Below are positions 56,493 to 64,000 of a DNA stretch of 64,000 nucleotides, piece after piece. The stretch's first letter is position 1, and the number at the start of each line of letters is the position of its first letter. The stretch lies in NCBI GenBank assembly GCA_002049455.2, contig KV918938.1:1-64000 (forward strand). Reading direction: 5' to 3'. The DNA is from Porphyra umbilicalis. Taxonomy: Eukaryota; Rhodophyta; Bangiophyceae; Bangiales; Bangiaceae. The translations under genes and the position numbers were made by a program. A model generated the notes under the pieces. The model searched no databases. It was not told where the DNA came from and saw nothing but the letters and a program-made list of their open reading frames with translations.

Positions 56493-57335
56493 TTGCTGAT
56501 CCCCGAATTTTTTCCTGGGGAACAGAGACAGAGACTGACTCTGAATGACAGCAATCTCTTGGTCTTAAACCACAGTAAGGAGGCATCAAAGCCAATAGAC
56601 AGCCCACATTGGGTGCCAGGACCTTGCATCCAGCAGAATTCACTGTTTTTTGCCGCTTGATCCGACTTTCTTGGCACGGAGCAAGCTGCCCACGCAAGAT
56701 CTTGAGATTTTCTACTGTCTTCATGCCAGAAGTGCAGAAAAAAATGAGGAGCTGAAGTTGATTTCCAGGCTGTATTGCTGATCCCCCAATTCTGTCTTCA
56801 TCGGCCAGGAACGGTTTCTGGCGTTACGGTTTTTGTGGAACTGGCCATCTACCGGTTGAGCGCAGCCGTAAACAGCTGCTCAGCACGAATCTGAGACGTC
56901 TCAGTGGCTCTCCCACCGCCACTGCCGTGCAGAACCGAGATCCTTCTTTTTCTTGAGAATTTCTTCTGATCCCTTCCGTGTCAAGGGAGCAACCGGCCCG
57001 CTGTCGTTGAGATATCGAGATTTCCTGGGAGATACGCAGTAAAGTGCAGAAAAACGAAGGCGTCGATTGTGCGATTGGGGGACGAACGGGCACCTTCTGT
57101 AAAGATCGGGCCGGACATGCACTGCTGTCGGACTGCTCGACCAATGAGAGATCTGCATTCATTGCCGTTCCACTACCGTTCCGGGGCTATGAGGACAGAA
57201 TTGGGGGATCAGCAATATGGGCACATGTAAGCAATCAGGGGCACCAAATCAGACCCAGGGGCGCATCTGATTGGTGGAGATATTCGGTCCGCGAGTCAGT
57301 CTCTATCCACCAGGACAAAATTTTGGGATCAGCAA
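56493..57335. mobile_element. Outer MITE with TTGCTGATCCC terminal repeats
   Basis: The left end TTGCTGATCCCCGAATTTTT and the right end (reverse complement TTGCTGATCCCAAAATTTTG) remain similar for about 45 bp, to a GAGTCAGTCTC word. It is followed by TA and preceded by CA, consistent with a TA duplication with one mutation. It sits in a satellite monomer and contains a second MITE of the same family. Confidence 0.8.
56775..57215. mobile_element. Inner MITE, same family, with perfect 22-bp ends and TA duplication
   Basis: The termini TTGCTGATCCCCCAATTC... are identical for 22 bp and similar for about 20 more. TA lies at 56773-56774 and 57216-57217. 441 bp, no coding frame. Nested within the outer MITE. 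Confidence 0.9.
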
Positions 57336-57371
57336 TACTATTGCCCCTTACATCAACGGCCACCCCAGAAC

Positions 57372-57769
57372 TGTTGAGGCAGCCCCCCAAGCCCGCGCAG
57401 GTAAGTCGGAGTTACCGCGGACTGCCTGGCTAATTCCAGGAGTACTTATGCGGTCATCGGCTTGTTCGGCTGCGCCATTGACATGCATTGCTGTATGTGT
57501 GTGATGTAATTACTTGTACTTGTATCTCGAGGGCAGCTCACTTTGGAGCTGAGCTCGGGGAGATTCTCGTGGGCTCCTCGAGAGGCGTCGCGATTTGTGG
57601 GGTGGTGAGAGCATGTACCCTCCAAGGGAGGGAGCACTGCGCTGGCGGAGGGTGCCCCGGCAGGACGTGGCGAGAGAGGCACACGGAGGGGTTAAGAGCC
57701 AGCTGGCCTCGCGCCTCAGACCGCTCTCGAGTAAAGCAACGCATCCACCCAACTACCGCTCACTTCACA
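57372..57769 (+). repeat. 5' LTR of copia element
   Basis: TGTTGAGG...CTTCACA, 398 bp. It contains a consensus splice donor CAG/GTAAGT with GT at 57401, present at the same offset in the 3' LTR. Confidence 0.95.
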
Positions 57770-57784
57770 GGTTATGGGCCCAGC
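57770..57784 (+). other. Primer binding site, half initiator-Met tRNA type
   Basis: GGTTATGGGCCCAGC directly follows the LTR and is the exact complement of the anticodon stem-loop of eukaryotic initiator tRNA-Met (GCTGGGCCCATAACC). Drosophila copia and relatives prime from such a cleaved half-tRNA rather than from the 3' CCA end. Confidence 0.85.
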
Positions 57785-60700
57785 TGTCGCTGGTGGTATC
57801 CGTCGTCTTCCCTGCGGTCGCTGGCGAGACGACGTTGCTGGGGTCGCGGTGTGTTCCGGCGTCGGGCGGGCGTGTTCTGCTCCCTACGTCGTTAGTGCGG
57901 CGCTGTGCGGCGCCGAGGTCGTCAACATGGCAGACCACGGCCGCTATGGCGGCCCGCGGTTTGCGCAGCTGGACGACGACTACAAGGTGTGGGCGGCGTA
58001 CCAGCGTGCGCAGCTCAAGAAGGAGAAGCTATGGGCGGCGGTCGTGACGGACCGCCCGGCTTCTGCGTCCGACGACAAGAAGTCCGACCCGGTGGTCGAA
58101 GCGTGGGACGCCATGCACGAGGCGGCGCTGGCGACCATCCAGATGTCGGTCAAGCCCGTGCATCTCAACACGGTCACGTCGGTGGACACGGCCAAGGAGG
58201 CGTGGGACGCGCTCAAGGTCATGTTCGAGGCGCGGGACAACGCGCAGCTGCTGCGGCTCATGGACGAGCTGAGCAGCCTGAAGAAGGGCGGCGACGAGAA
58301 CATCATCAAGTTCACGTCGCGAGCCAAGATGATCCGGGACGAGCTCGCCATGCTCGGTAACCCTGTGGACGACAACACGCTCGCGCTGCGTGTCTTATCG
58401 GGGCTGCCTGCAGAGTACGGGATGCTCAGGACGGTCTTGGAGAAGAAGGACACCAAGCTCGTCATGTCGGACGTGACGGCTAAGCTGCTTCAAGTCGAGC
58501 AGCGGAGCATTTTTGTCGGCGCTTCCAAGCCTTCTGGCAGTGTCAAGTCACAAGCCTTTGCGGCAGCGGCGCCTAAGAAGCCGTTTGACAAGAAGTCGGT
58601 CGTGTGCTTCTACTGCAACAAGAAGGGACACATGCAGCGCGACTGCTACAAGAAGAAGGCGGACGAGGCCAAGGGCAAGGGCAAGCCCGGCGGTGGTGGT
58701 CGTGAAGGCGGCCACGGCGGCGGGCCCCACGCGGGTGCCGCTCTGGCCTACACTGCTTCTACTGGCAATGCCGGGAGCAGTAAGGCTCACGGAAGCACAC
58801 GGGGGTCATCAACTTGGGTGCTCGACTCTGGTGCAACCAACCACATGGCCGCCGGGGATAAGGGCTTCACCGTCCGGACGGCGGGAAGCGGGGCCGAGGT
58901 CACCTTGGCCAACGGCGATAAGGTGCCCATCAAGGGGCACGGCCACATCTCCATGGACGTTGGCAAGGGCAAAACCAAGACGCGCATGGTGCTAGGGGAG
59001 GCCATGCTCGTTCCGAACCTGACCAGCAACCTGCTGTCGGTTCGAGCGGTCGACCGCAATCGAGGTGCGGTGGTGTTTGTCAACAACACCTGTTACATCC
59101 TCAGCGACGGGGATGCTGTTCGCTTGAGCGGGGTGCTCGACAAGGCGACGGTGGTCGGCAACGTGAACGACCTGGAGCAGTATGTGCGCAAGGTAACGCC
59201 GGTTCAGGCGTCGGCTAACGCGGCATCCACGCGCATAGCTGGGGAGGCGGAGCTGTGGCACCGTCGGTTCAACCACTTGGGGTTGGAGAACCTCAAGCGG
59301 GCGGCCACAATGGTCGACGGCATGCCGCCGTCAGTGGCAGACGCTAAGCGCGTCATTGGCACTGTGTGTGTGCCGTGTGTGGACGGCAAGATGGTTCAGT
59401 CGCCGAGCCCCCGCTCGTCGACAGCGACAACCAAGTGCGAACTGGTGCACACCGACATTGGTGGCCCACTCACTGAGTCGCTGGGTGGCTCCCTCTACTT
59501 TATGACGGCACTGGAGGACTCAACGGGGTTCATCACGGCTACGCCTATCAAGACAAAAGGGATGGCCCCGGACGTGCTCAGGACGCGTATTAAGCAGCTC
59601 GAGACGCTCACGGGGGTCAAGAACAAGCGCGTCCGTCATGATGGTGCCAAGGAGTACGTCACTAACGACCTCAAGGCATGGTACGAGGACAAGGGCATCA
59701 CGTCGGAGATGACGGCGCCGTACGAGTCACAGCAGAACGGCAAAGCGGAGCGGGTGAACCGCACGCTGATGGAGCGCGTGCGTGCTGCTCTGCTCGATGC
59801 GGGAGCGGAGGAAGAGCTGTGGGCTGAGGCGTTGGCCTCCGTCGTTCATGTTCTGAACCGGTCCCCCAAGGCGGGGCTGGACGTGGCGCCGCTGGAGGCT
59901 CTAACGGGTCGACGCCCCAACGTCGCGGGATTCCGCGTTTGGGGGAGTCGGACGTGGGCGCTCAAACCCAAGAAGCAGCAGCGTAAGCTGGAGCCAAGGA
60001 CCGACGTCGGCCGCTTTGTCGGCTACACTGTCGGTGGCAAGGCCTACCGCATCCTCGAGGACGAGACGAACCAAGTCTTCGAGCGTCGAGACGTGCTGAT
60101 GGAGGAGAACCCGGCTAAGGTCGAGACGTCGGCGGTCGGGCCAAGCGCTGGTCCCCGGCTAACTGCGGAGGCTGACGCCGACAGCGTCGACGGCACGGAA
60201 GGGGAAATGGACATGCTCGACGCTGAAGGCGGGCGTGGGGACGAGTACACCCCCGACGAAACTTCCACAAGCGACGAAGATGGCAGTCCTCCTTCCCTTG
60301 CTGAAGAGAGCGAGAAAGAGGACGATGACGGCGACGGTGACTCGACACCCTGGGTCGGTCAAGCACCTGCGGCCAGTGACAGCGTCGCACCGGGGCCTCG
60401 TCGCTCGAAGCGCAAGCCAGCGCCCAAGGTAACATGGTGGGAGAAGGAACCCAAGGCGTACCTGGCAAGCGGTACCGCGTCCGCGGCTGAGGCGGGCTGG
60501 GACTTGCACAAACCGCCTGCAAACGAGAAGGAGGCGCGCGCTCGTCCTGACTGGCCGCTGTGGAAGCAGGCCATTAAGGAGGAGGTGGCGGCACACAAGA
60601 ACCTTGGCACCTGGTCCAAGATTAACGGTAACAACAAGAAGCACAAGGCCGTCAAGACGCGATTCGTGTTTGACATCAAGCACGACGCGGAGGGCAAGAT

Positions 60701-61763
60701 GACGCGCTACAAGGCCCGACTCGTGGCCCAAGGTTTCAACCAAGTGCCGGGGCGCGACTTTGATGAGACATGGGCGCCGGTGCCCAACGCGGCTACGACA
60801 CGGTCTCTCTTTGCTGTGGCTGCAGCTACGGGCTGGGAGGTTCATCATGTCGATGTCAAGACAGCCTTCCTCAACGCCAAGATGGACAAGGAGATGTACA
60901 TCAAACTCCCCGACGGTGTCGATCCGAAGGGGCTGGAGGAGATATGTCGGCTAAATCTGGCACTCTACGGGACAAAGCAGGCGGGGCGGCTGTGGGGCAT
61001 CATGCTCGACAAAGAGCTCACGGAGATGGGGGCGGTCCGCTCCAAGGTGGACCCATGCCTCTATCAGTGGCACCACCTAGTGCACGGGTGCATCTTTATC
61101 CTCGTGTACGTCGACGACCTTATCGTGGCGGGTGAGAAGCTGGCTGGGGTCGAGGCCGTCAAGCGCTTCGTGTCTGCCAAGTTTGAGGTGCGCGACATGG
61201 GGGAGGTCAAGGACTTTATCGGCATGAAGGTCATGCGCGACCGGGCGGCCAAGACTCTGACGTTGAGCAACCCGGGGCACACCGCGACGCTGCTGGAGGC
61301 GTTCGCGATGGACAAGGCGACGCCAAACAAGACACCGATGGCGTCGGGGGTCAAGCTGACCAAGACAGGGGAGGGCCCGCTGCCGGAAGGCAACCGTTAC
61401 GCCGAGTTGGTTGGCTCCCTCCTCTACCTGTCTACCACGACGAGGCCAGACATCGCCTTTGGCGTCGGGGTGCTGTCGCGCTTCATGTCCTGCCCTGAGG
61501 AGGACCACATGCGCGCGGCCAAGGGGGTTTTGCGCTACCTGCGCGGGACGACTCGCCTGGGGGTGGTCTACGGCGGCAGCGAGCCGCTGCAAGGGTTTGT
61601 CGACGCCGACTGGGCCGGCGACATCGACGGTCGTCGGTCGACAACCGGTTTCGTCTTTACCTGCAATGGCGGGCCGATTGCGTGGGCAAGCAAGCGCCAG
61701 TCGACCGTTTGCTCGACTGCGGATGATGGCGGGAGATGTCGCGCTGGTCGGGACGGGTTGTGA
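57774..61763 (+). CDS. gag-pol: Copia Gag-Pol polyprotein, RNase H truncated
   Basis: One frame of 1329 codons. Its first ATG (57774) lies inside the primer binding site. The ATG at 57927 (aacATGG, MADHGRYGG) has a better context and starts right before the gag domain, so it is the likelier start. Domains by residue from 57774: UBN2 gag about 70-235, knuckle CFYCNKKGHMQRDC at 278-291, protease WVLDSGATNHM with Asp351, GAG-pre-integrase HHCC from about 494, integrase core from HTDIGGPL (559) to QQNGKAERVNR (about 657), RT with YVDDLIV near 1112, RNase H DADWAGD near 1278. After ASKRQSTVCSTA the usual EAEY motif and the remaining C-terminus are missing, replaced by 13 unrelated residues and a TGA 46 bp before the 3' LTR. 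No internal stop codons, unlike most neighbours. Confidence 0.95.
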   Translation: MGPAVAGGIRRLPCGRWRDDVAGVAVCSGVGRACSAPYVVSAALCGAEVVNMADHGRYGGPRFAQLDDDYKVWAAYQRAQLKKEKLWAAVVTDRPASASDDKKSDPVVEAWDAMHEAALATIQMSVKPVHLNTVTSVDTAKEAWDALKVMFEARDNAQLLRLMDELSSLKKGGDENIIKFTSRAKMIRDELAMLGNPVDDNTLALRVLSGLPAEYGMLRTVLEKKDTKLVMSDVTAKLLQVEQRSIFVGASKPSGSVKSQAFAAAAPKKPFDKKSVVCFYCNKKGHMQRDCYKKKADEAKGKGKPGGGGREGGHGGGPHAGAALAYTASTGNAGSSKAHGSTRGSSTWVLDSGATNHMAAGDKGFTVRTAGSGAEVTLANGDKVPIKGHGHISMDVGKGKTKTRMVLGEAMLVPNLTSNLLSVRAVDRNRGAVVFVNNTCYILSDGDAVRLSGVLDKATVVGNVNDLEQYVRKVTPVQASANAASTRIAGEAELWHRRFNHLGLENLKRAATMVDGMPPSVADAKRVIGTVCVPCVDGKMVQSPSPRSSTATTKCELVHTDIGGPLTESLGGSLYFMTALEDSTGFITATPIKTKGMAPDVLRTRIKQLETLTGVKNKRVRHDGAKEYVTNDLKAWYEDKGITSEMTAPYESQQNGKAERVNRTLMERVRAALLDAGAEEELWAEALASVVHVLNRSPKAGLDVAPLEALTGRRPNVAGFRVWGSRTWALKPKKQQRKLEPRTDVGRFVGYTVGGKAYRILEDETNQVFERRDVLMEENPAKVETSAVGPSAGPRLTAEADADSVDGTEGEMDMLDAEGGRGDEYTPDETSTSDEDGSPPSLAEESEKEDDDGDGDSTPWVGQAPAASDSVAPGPRRSKRKPAPKVTWWEKEPKAYLASGTASAAEAGWDLHKPPANEKEARARPDWPLWKQAIKEEVAAHKNLGTWSKINGNNKKHKAVKTRFVFDIKHDAEGKMTRYKARLVAQGFNQVPGRDFDETWAPVPNAATTRSLFAVAAATGWEVHHVDVKTAFLNAKMDKEMYIKLPDGVDPKGLEEICRLNLALYGTKQAGRLWGIMLDKELTEMGAVRSKVDPCLYQWHHLVHGCIFILVYVDDLIVAGEKLAGVEAVKRFVSAKFEVRDMGEVKDFIGMKVMRDRAAKTLTLSNPGHTATLLEAFAMDKATPNKTPMASGVKLTKTGEGPLPEGNRYAELVGSLLYLSTTTRPDIAFGVGVLSRFMSCPEEDHMRAAKGVLRYLRGTTRLGVVYGGSEPLQGFVDADWAGDIDGRRSTTGFVFTCNGGPIAWASKRQSTVCSTADDGGRCRAGRDGL

Positions 61764-61809
61764 CCGCGCTGAGGCGCCGATGGCGCGGACTGTGGGGTGC
61801 TGGGGGGAG

Positions 61810-62207
61810 TGTTGAGGCAGCCCCCCAAGCCCGCGCAGGTAAGTCGGAGTTACCGCGGACTGCCTGGCTAACTCCAGGAGTAATTATGCGGTCATCGGCT
61901 TGTTTGGCTGTGCCATTGACATGCATTGCTGTATGTGTGTGATGTAATTACTTGTACTTGTATCTCGAGGGCAGCTCACTTTGGAGCTGAGCTCGGGGAG
62001 ATTCTCGTGGGCTCCTCGAGAGGCGTCGCGATTTGTGGGGTGGTGAGAGCATGTACCCTCCAAGGGAGGGAGCACTGCGCCGGCGGGGGGTGCCCCGGCA
62101 GGACGTGGCGAGAGAGGCACACGGAGGGGTTAAGAGCCAGCTGGCCTCGCGCCTCAGACCGCTCTCGAGTAAAGCAACGCATCCACCCAACTACCGCTCA
62201 CTTCACA
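61810..62207 (+). repeat. 3' LTR of copia element
   Basis: Same length and ends as the 5' LTR, about 98.5% identical by eye. Confidence 0.95.
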
Positions 62208-62212
62208 AGAAC

Positions 62213-62634
62213 GCGCAACAATGGCCATTGGATGCGGCGCTTTTGGGATGTGCAAATGTTGGGTGGACTCCCTACATTGGTTTGCACCCACCACGCCCGC
62301 TGGTCGCGTCGTTGACGCACGCACTACCCGGCGTGTGGACTTCTATTGCCACATACTTCTATGGCCACCCGAGAACGCGCTCGAATGGCCAGTGCACGCG
62401 GCGCGGTTGGGATGCATAAATATTGTGGGGACCACCGAGACCAGTTTGCAGCCATTACGAGCGCTGGTCGCGTCCTGGACGCACGCACTACGCGGTGTGT
62501 AGACTTCTATGGCCACATACTTTCATGGCCACCCCAGAACGCGCACGAATTGCCAGTGCACGCGGCGCGGTTGAGATGAACTAATGTTGGGGGGACCCCC
62601 GACATTGGTTTTCACCCACCACGCCCGCTGGTCC
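62213..62634. repeat. 164-bp satellite, right part of array
   Basis: Resumes inside the third monomer (68 bp to 62280), then monomers at 62281, 62445 and a partial one at 62609-62634. The three pieces of the interrupted monomer (62 + 34 + 68) total 164. Confidence 0.92.
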
Positions 62635-62642
62635 CCAATCAC

Positions 62643-62998
62643 GTGGTGCACCAGATATGTTTGGACTACGGGGTGTCTGATTCAGCGTTGCTGCAAGAAG
62701 ACCTTGCACCCTGTCACGCTGCCAAGGCGTCAAGAGCGGTCAAACAGCGGCTCGGGCTCCGAGTTTTTCCCTGGGTCGGGCAGAGCCCCGACCTTAATCC
62801 TATCGAGAACGCCTGGGAGGATCTCGAAGGGCGGCTGCGCTCGCGTCCAACGGCGCCCAAGAACAAGGACGAGCTGTTTGCTGCTCTGTCGGAGGAGTGG
62901 GATGCCATTCCAGCTTTCTTTTCCGGCGTCTCGTCGAGTCCATGCCCCGTCGGGTCCGTGATCTGATCGCCGTTGGCGGTGCCGGCACCAAGTACTGA
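62643..62998 (+). pseudogene. Tc1-like transposase, C-terminal fragment
   Basis: It retains the second catalytic Asp region (LQEDLAPCHAAK), the third acidic region (SPDLNPIENAWEDL) and, after a frame change near 62910-62920 (two extra T), the characteristic Tc1 C-terminus (SMPRRVRDLIAVGGAGTKY) ending in TGA at 62996-62998. The N-terminal DNA-binding half and first Asp are missing; the fragment abuts the satellite on its left. This family is distinct from the IS630-like transposase at 22 kb. Confidence 0.88.
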
Positions 62999-64000
62999 CC
63001 ACACCACCTTGTCACAATCGAGGGTTGCGTCTCATCACAATAGTTCGTCGAAATTGACTTTTCTGATGTGCGGATAGTATTGGGTGCCGACTATATGCCA
63101 GATCCCTAAAAAATGTGCCCTGCGCGTATGCGCCCAAACGTGCAACACGTCTGACCCCCCTCAGCGGGCCATTCCTGGCAGGCACGTTTCCCACAGCGAG
63201 CACGTTTCCTTTCAGAAGGAACGCTCGCGAGTGCCAATACCGTGTCCGACGCGGTAAGTCGCGCGTGGTTGGCGTACTGATCGCCGATGCCGGCCCCGAC
63301 TGTAGCCCGCGACGCTAGTCAGGTGGACCGATTCTAATTAAGGGCCTGCCGGGACTCGTCCCAGGAGAAACGTGCTCCACTTCGTACAACAGAGACCGGC
63401 ATGATGAGGATTGGCCACTTATGCAGATCAGTAGTCCCCCCCCAGAGCGCCCACGCAGGCAGGTCGTCAGATTTCGTGAAATTTCGTTGGCCTTAAGTGG
63501 CACACGGCGGCCCGTCCGAAGGGAAACGTGCTCCACTTCGTGCACGCTCCGGCAGTGTGCGAACCGTAGCTCCAGCGATCAAATCTTAGCGGAACGGGAC
63601 TACATCGGACAAGACCGACCCGGCAGTACGACGACGCTGTCCCGCGATACGGCATGCAGGGTGCTGTCGCATATTCATTGGACGCACACCCGACACATCG
63701 GGTGCCTGGATCCACCGGGGCGCTATCGCTGGCCGTCCGATCGCTGTCTCGAGATGATAGCAGCTCCTGAGGCCCGGACTGTTCCGACGTGGTCGCGATC
63801 CCTGTCGGATCCGAGATGCCAACGCGCACCCCGCTCCGCGGACCGCTCCCATCGGTTGCCGCCCTTTCTCTGTGCCACTGCAATCGCGCGCGCCGCGCGC
63901 GCACTTATCGACGGCTGTTCACCTGCCACGCTCCCGCCCCTCGTTCGTTCTTTGTGCGAGGCAGGCGCAGGCTTTGGCCCGGGCATGAGGCCGAGCCACC
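62999..64000. other. No recognisable gene
   Basis: Holds a direct repeat of GAAACGTGCTCCACTTCGT (63368 and 63525), about 157 bp apart, and a CG-rich palindromic stretch near 63885-63905. No coding frame with a recognisable domain. Confidence 0.45.

Larger units (their letters stand above)
57372..62207 (+). mobile_element. Ty1/copia LTR retrotransposon, complete LTR-to-LTR, 4836 bp
   Basis: Two 398-bp LTRs (57372-57769, 61810-62207) are flanked by the 5-bp target duplication AGAAC (57367-57371, 62208-62212). Half-tRNA primer binding site, one long gag-pol frame in copia order (Gag, PR, IN, RT, RH), and a GGGGGGAG purine tract before the 3' LTR. The LTRs differ at about six positions by eye. 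The host site is a 164-bp satellite monomer. RNase H is truncated, so it is probably not autonomous. Confidence 0.97.

Noticed and set aside
1-64000. CRISPR arrays, bacterial promoters, operons or rRNA genes
   Set aside because: No spaced short repeats of CRISPR type and no prokaryotic gene organisation; introns and element types show a eukaryote.

Overview
The window is nuclear DNA from a GC-rich eukaryote. There are no operons, ribosome binding sites, rRNA or tRNA genes. Short spliceosomal introns (125, 128 and 148 bp, with GTAAGC, GTGAGT and GTAAGT donors) can be read directly, and almost every recognisable protein belongs to a eukaryotic transposable element. GC-rich DNA, Ala/Gly/Pro/Arg-rich low-complexity frames, sparse short introns, copia elements primed by a half initiator tRNA and a KDZ-type transposase would fit an alga such as a bangiophyte red alga, but this is a guess and nothing here proves it.

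Layout. 1-6796: a Ty3/gypsy retrotransposon on the minus strand, cut by the left edge (5' LTR, gag, protease, RT, RNase H, integrase). 8.68-14.70 kb: first copy of a two-gene IS630/Tc1-like DNA transposon, broken by a nonsense codon and by two later insertions (1383 bp with an 8-bp target duplication; 701 bp with a TA duplication). 15.2-15.8 kb: a small cysteine-rich frame behind a TATA box. 19.1-21.3 kb and 26.3-28.3 kb: two Ala-rich low-complexity blocks in opposite orientation, flanking the second IS630-like copy (21.8-25.7 kb), whose transposase is intact. 29.4-30.6 kb: a protein-kinase-like gene, the best host-gene candidate. 36.9-49.8 kb: a cluster with a KDZ-family transposase, a Ulp1/C48 protease, a PIF1-like helicase and an unknown plus-strand gene, which may be one large element. 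51.1-52.6 kb: a 485-bp tandem repeat. 52.9-54.0 kb: a zinc-knuckle gene that looks like a distant relative of the second gene of the IS630-like element. 54.5-55.7 kb: a copia 5' fragment. 56.1-62.6 kb: a 164-bp satellite into which a MITE (carrying a nested MITE of the same family) and a complete copia element inserted; the three pieces of the interrupted monomer add up to exactly 164 bp. 62.6-63.0 kb: a Tc1 transposase 3' fragment.

How it fits together. The window is mostly a transposon graveyard with reconstructable order: satellite, then MITE in satellite, MITE in MITE, copia in satellite; and IS630-like element, then two DNA elements in it. Many element genes are interrupted by isolated in-frame stop codons while the reading frame stays otherwise open. 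This points to point-mutational silencing or, less likely, stop-codon recoding, rather than to random decay. The most novel items are the IS630-like element with a convergent, intron-containing cysteine-rich partner gene, and the KDZ/Ulp1/PIF1 cluster.
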